This document shows positions 1 through 6,444 of a DNA stretch of 6,444 nucleotides, piece by piece. The stretch comes from Kiritimatiellia bacterium. Its GTDB lineage: Bacteria > Verrucomicrobiota > Kiritimatiellia > RFP12 > UBA1067. Location of the stretch: NCBI GenBank assembly GCA_017547265.1, contig JAFYQC010000094.1, forward strand, positions 1-6,444. The letters are read 5' to 3'. The first letter of the stretch is position 1. Every line of letters begins with the position of its first letter. A program made the position numbers and the translations under genes. Under the pieces are notes generated by a model, which was not told where the DNA came from, ran no database searches, and saw only the letters and a list, made by a program, of their open reading frames with translations.

Positions 1-60
1 AAGCCGCACACTGGAAGGCAAATCAGCACTGAAGCGGCACATAGTAGCCACTACAGAACC

Positions 61-150
61 GCCACAAAAACACCCAGAAAACAGCCAAGAAAGACGGCTA
101 AAAATATGCGAAAATAGGCGAATTTTTAGCCACCGGAGAGGGCGGAAAAA
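61..150. promoter_or_regulatory. Phased A-tracts upstream of the gyrB promoter (probable curved DNA)
   Basis: Runs of A or A/T are centred near positions 68, 79.5, 91, 102, 112.5, 124 and 148, with another at 172. The first six are spaced 10.5 to 11.5 bp apart, and the later ones are about 24 bp (two turns) apart. A-tracts repeated near the helical period are known to bend DNA. The location directly upstream of the gyrB -10 element suggests a curved upstream region that may help RNA polymerase or respond to supercoiling. The spacing is read directly; the bending and its regulatory role are inferred. The rest of 1-60 shows no recognisable feature. Confidence 0.5.
96..131. repeat. Perfect 10-bp inverted repeat upstream of gyrB (candidate operator)
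   Basis: GGCTAAAAAT (96-105) and ATTTTTAGCC (122-131) are exact reverse complements separated by 16 nt. The right arm ends where the -35 region of the gyrB promoter would lie (about 131-136), so a dimeric protein bound here could affect initiation. Arm centres are about 26 bp apart, roughly 2.5 helical turns. It could instead be the terminator stem of an upstream gene, but no T-run follows on the plus strand and the loop is long. Function is unproven. Confidence 0.45.
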
Positions 151-2417
<2,267 letters not shown>

Positions 2418-2420
2418 TAG

Positions 2421-2508
2421 CATGGCCGACACAGCGAAGGTCCGAGCGAGGGGATTCGGCGTATTCGCCGAGGGCTCCCCGAGGAGGAGCCTTCGGGTGG
2501 CGGACATG
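2421..2508. repeat. Imperfect palindrome between gyrB and murD
   Basis: The left arm starts CATGGCCGACAC (2421-2432) and continues through CGAAGG to GGGG near 2450. The right arm runs from CCCC (2477) through CCTTCGGGTG to CGGACATG (2508). The arms pair over most of about 33 bp, with a few mismatches and a bulge, and both outer ends read CATG. At the centre is a small hairpin, TCGGCG-TATT-CGCCGA (2456-2471). The structure begins three bases after the gyrB TGA. It resembles a REP-like or miniature palindromic repeat and might act as an RNA stem-loop after gyrB. There is no U-run, so a standard intrinsic terminator is unlikely. Confidence 0.6.
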
Positions 2509-2565
2509 CCTGCTGCGTCGTCTAAGCGGGCTGCGGGTTCCCCGAGCCTTCGGGTGTCGGACATG
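2477..2565. repeat. Two direct repeats upstream of murD; the second includes the murD ATG
   Basis: Copy A (2477-2508, 32 nt) and copy B (2540-2565, 26 nt) share CCCCGA, then GCCTTCGGGTG, one variable base and CGGACATG. They differ by a 6-nt insertion (GAGGAG) in A and a single substitution. Each ends in ATG, at 2506 and 2563. The 57-nt offset keeps them in the same reading frame, so translation would give SLRVADM and SLRVSDM. Copy B also folds into CCCGA-GCCT-TCGGG (2541-2554), ending 8 nt before the murD ATG. Confidence 0.7.
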
Positions 2566-3666
2566 TCTAAGGTGTTGGTGCTCGGGAAAGGCTCGAGCGG
2601 GAAGGCTGCGGCGGCGCTTGCCAAGTCTCAAGGTCGTCAGGTCGAATTTGCAGACGGCGTCGGGCTTGTCATAGCGAGCCCAGGCGTGCGAGTCATGAGC
2701 GAACTCGAGTATGGCTGTCGAGAACTGAAGCGACTCGGTGTGAAGATGCTCGCGGTCACCGGCTCGAAGGGAAAGTCGAGTGTAGTAAAACTTGTCGCAG
2801 ATGCGCTTAATCTCGCTGGATTCCACGCGACTCCGTGCGGCAACTACGGGCTCCCGGTTTCGGAGCTCGCCAATCAACTTTCAACTTTGAACTTTGAACT
2901 TTCAACTCCAACATGGGCGGTCGTAGAAGTCTCGTCTTTTATGCTCGAGACGACCGTGCTGCCGCCAGATACTTTCGAGGCCGCCGCGATACTCAACTTG
3001 CAAGAAGATCATCTCGACCGCCACGGCTCGGTTGAGGTATACCACGCGCTGAAGCGTCGGCTTGTTAATTTTGCGAAGGTTGGGTTTGCGCCGGGTGACG
3101 CACGATGCGACACGGCGACCGTTCCGAAAGGGTGTTACTTCGACAACGATGTCCTGCGCGTCAACGGTGCCTATGCCGTCGCGCTGATGCGCGCGGCGGG
3201 ACTTGATTACACTGTGATTGAGCGCGCGTTCCGTGAGTTCATGCCGCTGCCACATCGGTTTCAGACGGTTGCTGAACTGGACGGCGTCAGATATGTCGAT
3301 GACTCGAAGGCGACCTCCGTCGCGGCGCTTGTCGCGGGAGTCGCTATGACGGGCGGTAAAACGCGCCTGATCGCGGGTGGATTGCCCAAGGGTGATGACC
3401 CGAAAATCGCCTTGCCCATCTTGACAGAACGGGTCAAAAAAGTGTATCTTATTGGACAAAGCGCGGAGTTGTTCTGCTCGGCCTGGAAAGACGCCGTAGA
3501 CTGCGAGGTCTGCGGGACTCTTGACAGGGCCGTGTGGTCTGCGAGGCGCGAAGCGGAGAAGGGCGATACGGTGCTCCTTTCGCCTGGAACCGCGAGTTTC
3601 GATCAGTTTCAAAGTTTCGGGGAGCGCGGAGATGTCTTCGCGTCACTCGTAAAAAAAGAAGGATAA
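2563..3666 (+). CDS. murD: UDP-N-acetylmuramoyl-L-alanine:D-glutamate ligase (MurD)
   Basis: MurD adds D-Glu to UDP-MurNAc-L-Ala with ATP in cytoplasmic peptidoglycan precursor synthesis. From the ATG at 2563 the product is 367 aa, shorter than the 438 aa of E. coli MurD. Visible elements are a short N-terminal Rossmann-like domain (KVLVLGKGSSG, then IASPG at 38-41), the P-loop GSKGKSS (67-73), VVEVSSFMLETT (120-131), EDH (148-150), the probable carbamylated lysine K164 in ALKRRL, LPHRF (229-233), DDSKATS (246-252), and LLSPGTASFDQF (338-349). The central domain is shortened, and the usual G-x-H-N segment before the linker helix reads DVLRVNGAYAVAL, without the His. Residues 105-116 come from a heptamer repeat. 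In-frame ATGs at 2506 and 2422 would give longer products through the palindromic repeats; 2563 is chosen because MurD homology begins there. No start has a strong SD. The family call is firm; the start is less so. Confidence 0.92.
   Translation: MSKVLVLGKGSSGKAAAALAKSQGRQVEFADGVGLVIASPGVRVMSELEYGCRELKRLGVKMLAVTGSKGKSSVVKLVADALNLAGFHATPCGNYGLPVSELANQLSTLNFELSTPTWAVVEVSSFMLETTVLPPDTFEAAAILNLQEDHLDRHGSVEVYHALKRRLVNFAKVGFAPGDARCDTATVPKGCYFDNDVLRVNGAYAVALMRAAGLDYTVIERAFREFMPLPHRFQTVAELDGVRYVDDSKATSVAALVAGVAMTGGKTRLIAGGLPKGDDPKIALPILTERVKKVYLIGQSAELFCSAWKDAVDCEVCGTLDRAVWSARREAEKGDTVLLSPGTASFDQFQSFGERGDVFASLVKKEG
2875..2909 (+). repeat. Heptamer tandem repeat inside murD
   Basis: Five consecutive 7-mers read CAACTTT, CAACTTT, GAACTTT, GAACTTT and CAACTCC. 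They encode MurD residues 105-116 (QLSTLNFELST and the following Pro), between the GNYGLPVSELA segment and TWAVVEVSSF. E. coli MurD has no counterpart for these residues. The low-complexity, AT-richer sequence contrasts with the surrounding GC-rich codons, which suggests a repeat that arose or was inserted in the gene while keeping the frame open. It resembles short tandemly repeated repetitive sequences known in some bacteria; membership of a family is not shown. Confidence 0.85.
3421..3450 (+). promoter_or_regulatory. Possible internal promoter within murD
   Basis: TTGACA (3421-3426), a perfect -35 hexamer, is followed after 18 bp by TATCTT (3445-3450), which matches four of six bases of TATAAT. 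It lies about 225 bp before the LysM gene and could give it and ftsW extra transcription. The hexamers sit inside conserved-length coding sequence and may be chance. Confidence 0.2.
3657..3663 (+). promoter_or_regulatory. Ribosome binding site of the LysM lipoprotein gene
   Basis: AGAAGGA overlaps the last codons of murD and stands 11 nt before the ATG at 3675, slightly long spacing. It supports the short start that gives a clean lipoprotein signal peptide, rather than an upstream in-frame start at 3534 within murD. Confidence 0.6.
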
Positions 3667-3674
3667 AAAACAAC

Positions 3675-4661
3675 ATGAACAAGCTCGGCATCGTTCTCGG
3701 AATCGCCGCGGTCGCTGTGATCGCCGGCTGCAAAGATCCCAACTATCAGCGCAAGGCGTCGAAAGACGAGGTGAAGGACATCGGGACGCAGGTCGAACAG
3801 CAGCCCGTGCCTGACACGCCAATCGTGGTCGAAGAGAAGCACTGCACCTGCCCGCCCGGCACGAAGCACACCGAGCCCTGTCAGTGCGGCGCGCCTGACT
3901 GCCAGTGCATCGTTGTCAAGAAGGAAGTCAAGCCGCTTCCTCCGCCGGAGCCCGAGTACACCATCTACATCGTGCAGCGTGGCGACTATCTCGCGAAGAT
4001 ATCGAAGAAGTACAACGTGACGATCAACTCGATCAAGCGCCTCAACAACCTCAAGGACGACAACATCCGCATCGGCCAGAAGCTTAAGCTTCCCGGCAAG
4101 ATTGAAGTTGGCGAGCAGAAGGTTCCCGAAGGCGCGTTTGCTAAGGATCCCAAGGCAACTGCCAAGAAGCCCTACGCCGCCTACACTGGTGCGACGAAGG
4201 AGTATGTCGTCAAGTCCGGCGATACGCTCGGCGCAATTGCGTATGGCAACGGCATCAACATCCGCCAGCTCAAGGAGCTCAACGGCCTCACGTCCGACTC
4301 GCTTAAGATCGGCCAGAAGCTGAAGATCCCCGCTGACAAGGTCGTCACCCCAAAGAAGGTCACGACCAAGCCTGTTGAGAAGAAGGCTGCCGAGCCCGAG
4401 GTTAAGGCGCCTGCAGAGGCACCTGTCGAGCCTGTCGTGGCTCCCGTCGAAACGCCTGCCGAAACGCCTGCTGCGGCTCCTGTTGAGGAGCCCGCACCGA
4501 CACAGACCTACACGGTCCAGGAGGGCGACGATCTCACCGACGTCTCGATCCGCTTTGGCGTTAGCGCCGCGGCGGTGCGCGAGCTCAACAATCTCGGCGA
4601 GAGCGACAAGCTCGTCGCCGGCCAGATACTCAAACTCCCTGCTGACGCGCAGCAGCAGTAA
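3675..4661 (+). CDS. Lipoprotein with three LysM domains and a cysteine-rich segment
   Basis: The product is 328 aa. Residues 1-19 are a lipoprotein signal peptide: MNK, a hydrophobic stretch, and the lipobox VIAGC with lipidated C19, so the protein should be membrane-anchored and face the periplasm. Residues 57-78 hold six Cys in three C-x-C pairs (57/59, 69/71, 76/78). Three LysM domains follow at about 96-140, 177-219 and 279-322. They share YxVxxGD openings and IGQKLKLP-like ends; the third is more divergent (GQILKLP). LysM domains bind the GlcNAc-containing glycan of peptidoglycan. A Pro/Ala/Glu-rich linker (about 233-277) separates the second and third. There is no amidase, peptidase or LytM domain. 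The gene starts 8 nt after murD and ends 6 nt before ftsW, suggesting co-translation with cell-wall genes. An NlpD-like septal role is possible but not shown, and the exact job is unknown. Confidence 0.9.
   Translation: MNKLGIVLGIAAVAVIAGCKDPNYQRKASKDEVKDIGTQVEQQPVPDTPIVVEEKHCTCPPGTKHTEPCQCGAPDCQCIVVKKEVKPLPPPEPEYTIYIVQRGDYLAKISKKYNVTINSIKRLNNLKDDNIRIGQKLKLPGKIEVGEQKVPEGAFAKDPKATAKKPYAAYTGATKEYVVKSGDTLGAIAYGNGINIRQLKELNGLTSDSLKIGQKLKIPADKVVTPKKVTTKPVEKKAAEPEVKAPAEAPVEPVVAPVETPAETPAAAPVEEPAPTQTYTVQEGDDLTDVSIRFGVSAAAVRELNNLGESDKLVAGQILKLPADAQQQ
4449..4472 (+). repeat. 12-bp direct repeat in the Pro/Ala/Glu linker
   Basis: GAAACGCCTGCC is followed immediately by GAAACGCCTGCT, encoding ETPA twice in the flexible linker before the third LysM domain. 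This is a typical site of slippage-driven length change in extended periplasmic linkers. Confidence 0.7.
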
Positions 4662-4667
4662 CGCGAA

Positions 4668-5834
4668 GTGCGCAAGTCCGCACTATTTGCATTTGCCCTG
4701 GTTGTCGCGGCTCTCGTGGCGCTGGGGCTAATTGTTCTCTCCAGCGCAAGCGAGGCGAACGGCGTACGAATACACAAGGACGCCTACTTCTTCCTGAAGA
4801 GGCAGTTCATCTACCTTGGCGTCGGGATAGTCGTGGCTGCGTTTGCCGCCGTTGTCGACTACCACAGGTGGCGCGACGTCCCTGGCCTCGCTTGGTTTGC
4901 GTACATCGCAGTTGCTATTCTCCTGTTGTTCGTGTTTCCGCAGCTAGGTGGACGGGCGATCAACGGGTCATACCGCTGGATAAAGCTTGGTCCTGTCAAT
5001 TTGCAGCCGAGCGAGTTCGCAAAGCTTATGACAGTCATTATCCTTGCCGTCTGGCTTGATCGCGCGGCATGGCGCGTCGAGCTTTTTGTAAAGGGTCTTG
5101 TCATACCGTGCTTGCTAATCGCTGTCTACGCTGGGTTGGTTATAAAGGAGCCGGACTTCGGATCAGTCATGGTGATTGGCGCTGCGGGCGGGCTCGTGAT
5201 GTTCGTCTCGGGCGTGCGGCTTAGGCACTTGATGCCGGCGGGGATCGTTGGTGCAGTCGGCACTGGTGTCGTAATGCTCTTCAACGAGAACCGTGTGCGA
5301 CGCCTGCTTGCGTTCCTCGAGAGTTCCCAGGATTCTGCCGAGAAGGTCTCGACGGCGACGATGAATGCCGCGCAGTACCAGGCGCACATGGCGCTCGTTG
5401 CGATCAAGAATGGCGGACTTTGGGGCGTGGGCTTAGGCGAGTCGATGCAGAAGCAGTACTATCTCCCCGAATGTCACACCGACTTCATCTTCGCCGTCGG
5501 CGCCGAAGAGCTCGGGCTTTTCTTTTCCATAGCCGTAATCGTCCTCTTCCTTGCGTTCTTCTGCATCTCGGTTTATATCGCGCGCAACGCTTCCGACAGG
5601 TTCGGGCGCTTTCTCGTGATCGGCATGGCGTTCATCATATTCTTCCAGGCCGTGTTTAACCTTGGCGTTGTATGCGAGGCGCTGCCTACGAAGGGCATGG
5701 CGCTGCCGTTCTTCAGCTACGGCGGCACAAACCTCATTAGCGCTTTCTTTGCCGTCGGCACAATTCTTTCCGTCGGCATCCACTCCTATCGCGACAAGAA
5801 GCGCGTTCTCGCGCGGAGCGTCCTGTCGAGGTGA
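4668..5834 (+). CDS. ftsW: FtsW, SEDS-family septal peptidoglycan glycosyltransferase
   Basis: FtsW polymerises lipid II into glycan strands at the division site, working with a class B penicillin-binding protein in the inner membrane. The product is 388 aa, near the usual family length, and very hydrophobic, with about ten membrane segments. Family signatures are VLSSAS in the first segment (23-28), KRQFIYLGVG (44-53), NGSYRWIKLGPVNLQPSEFAKL (99-120), KEPDFGS (160-166), GVGLGESMQKQYYLPECHTDFIFAVGAEELG (253-283), and PFFSYGGTN (347-355). D272 in HTDFIFA probably corresponds to the essential Asp of SEDS polymerases. The GLGES...LPECHTDF segment fits FtsW better than RodA, and the murD neighbour supports this. 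The start is GTG at 4668, 6 nt after the LysM stop; later in-frame starts would fall inside the first membrane helix. No good SD is visible, so translation may be coupled to the gene before it. Confidence 0.93.
   Translation: MRKSALFAFALVVAALVALGLIVLSSASEANGVRIHKDAYFFLKRQFIYLGVGIVVAAFAAVVDYHRWRDVPGLAWFAYIAVAILLLFVFPQLGGRAINGSYRWIKLGPVNLQPSEFAKLMTVIILAVWLDRAAWRVELFVKGLVIPCLLIAVYAGLVIKEPDFGSVMVIGAAGGLVMFVSGVRLRHLMPAGIVGAVGTGVVMLFNENRVRRLLAFLESSQDSAEKVSTATMNAAQYQAHMALVAIKNGGLWGVGLGESMQKQYYLPECHTDFIFAVGAEELGLFFSIAVIVLFLAFFCISVYIARNASDRFGRFLVIGMAFIIFFQAVFNLGVVCEALPTKGMALPFFSYGGTNLISAFFAVGTILSVGIHSYRDKKRVLARSVLSR
5828..5834 (+). promoter_or_regulatory. xseA ribosome binding site overlapping the ftsW stop
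   Basis: GAGGTGA includes the last ftsW codon and its TGA, and lies 4 nt before the xseA ATG. This arrangement favours translational coupling of ftsW and xseA. Confidence 0.6.
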
Positions 5835-5838
5835 GCCG

Positions 5839-6444
5839 ATGCCCGCGGCGTCCTATCCCGAATACACCGTCGCGTCCCTGACCGCGGAGCTCAAGAAGAC
5901 GCTCGAGAAGGGCTTTTCGGCGATTGTCGTCGAGGGCGAGGTCAGCGGCTGGCGGCGGTATCCGTCCGGTCACTGCTACTTCACGCTGAAGGACGGCGAG
6001 GCGCAGATTTCCGCCGTCATGTTCGCGGGGGCGTACGAGGCGAGCTGCCGGAAGCGCCCCGAGCTTGTCGACGGACTGAAGGACGGCGCGAAGGTCAAGG
6101 TGTTCGGATCGGTCACCGTCTATCCGCCGCGCGGCAACTACCAGATCACCGTCCGCTCCGTGATGCTCGCGGGGCTCGGCGACTTGATGCAGCGCTATCT
6201 CGCGCTCAAGGCGAAGCTCGAGGAGGAAGGGCTCTTCGACGCCGCGCGCAAGCGTCCGCTGCCGTTCCTGCCGCGGCGCATCGGCATCGTCACGAGCGAG
6301 GCGGGCGCCGTCATCCACGACATGTGCACGGTTCTGACGCGGCGCTTTCCGAATCTCGAGATACGGCTCTTCCCCTCGCTGGTGCAGGGCGCGGACGCGC
6401 CGCGCACGCTCGTCGCCGGCGTCGAGTACTTCAACCGCGCCGAC
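5839..6444 (+). CDS. xseA: Exodeoxyribonuclease VII large subunit, 5' part (cut by window end)
   Basis: XseA is the catalytic large subunit of exonuclease VII, which degrades single-stranded DNA from both ends together with several XseB subunits. The reading frame is open from the ATG at 5839 to the last base, giving 202 residues of a protein usually about 400-450 aa. The N-terminal OB-fold is visible: YTVASLTAELKKTLEKGF, VVEGEVSGWRRYPSGHCYFTLKD, AQISAVMF, then VKVFGSVTVYPPRGNYQITV. It continues into the start of the catalytic domain with EEEGLFDAARKRPLPFLPRRIGIVTSEAGAVIHD and FPSLVQGADAP, which match the family GLFD...RPLP...IGVVTS pattern. It starts 4 nt after ftsW. Its GC content (about 67% by hand count) is higher than that of ftsW. 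An xseB gene may follow outside the window. Confidence 0.93.
   Translation, partial: MPAASYPEYTVASLTAELKKTLEKGFSAIVVEGEVSGWRRYPSGHCYFTLKDGEAQISAVMFAGAYEASCRKRPELVDGLKDGAKVKVFGSVTVYPPRGNYQITVRSVMLAGLGDLMQRYLALKAKLEEEGLFDAARKRPLPFLPRRIGIVTSEAGAVIHDMCTVLTRRFPNLEIRLFPSLVQGADAPRTLVAGVEYFNRAD

Noticed and set aside
2421..2508. Intrinsic terminator after gyrB
   Set aside because: The stem is present but imperfect, and no T-run follows it, so a Rho-independent terminator cannot be claimed.
2902..3612. Minus-strand open frame (236 codons) opposite murD
   Set aside because: It is a shadow of a clearly conserved murD frame, with no RBS and no recognisable family.
3534..3674. Upstream start for the LysM protein inside murD
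   Set aside because: It would bury the lipoprotein signal peptide behind 47 charged residues. The ATG at 3675 has an upstream SD and a clean lipobox.

Overview
The window holds five genes, all on the plus strand and closely packed: gyrB (DNA gyrase subunit B), murD (UDP-MurNAc-L-Ala:D-Glu ligase), a lipoprotein with three LysM domains, ftsW (septal peptidoglycan polymerase), and the first 202 codons of xseA (exonuclease VII large subunit), which is cut by the window end. The organism is a bacterium with moderately high GC. The lipobox protein, murD and ftsW indicate a peptidoglycan-containing, probably diderm cell. The MurD P-loop spelled GSKGKSS, the gyrB-murD-LysM-ftsW-xseA order and the heptamer tandem repeat suggest a PVC-group bacterium, perhaps Verrucomicrobiota/Kiritimatiellota. 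That is an impression from sequence style, not a placement.

Layout. Bases 1-185 are non-coding and AT-rich relative to the rest. They carry A-tracts spaced about 11 bp apart, a perfect 10-bp inverted repeat (96-105/122-131), and a near-perfect extended -10 promoter (TGG-TATAAT, 151-159) just ahead of gyrB. gyrB (186-2417) ends in tandem stops TGA TAG. Bases 2421-2565 form a compact palindromic repeat region whose last copy supplies the likely murD ATG (2563). murD (2563-3666) carries a heptamer tandem repeat inside its coding sequence. The LysM lipoprotein (3675-4661) follows after 8 nt, ftsW (4668-5834, GTG start) after 6 nt, and xseA (5839 to the window end) after 4 nt. No convincing terminator separates the genes, so murD to xseA probably form one transcription unit, possibly with read-through from gyrB.

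Working together. murD makes the peptidoglycan precursor in the cytoplasm, FtsW polymerises lipid II at the septum, and the LysM lipoprotein is predicted to bind peptidoglycan in the periplasm. This trio looks like a remnant of the division/cell-wall (dcw) cluster joined to DNA topology (gyrB) and DNA repair (xseA) genes. The window is mostly housekeeping and I see no new defence or mobile system. The unusual parts are the palindromic repeat at the murD start, the heptamer repeat inside murD, the triple C-x-C segment of the LysM lipoprotein, and the architecture of the gyrB promoter.
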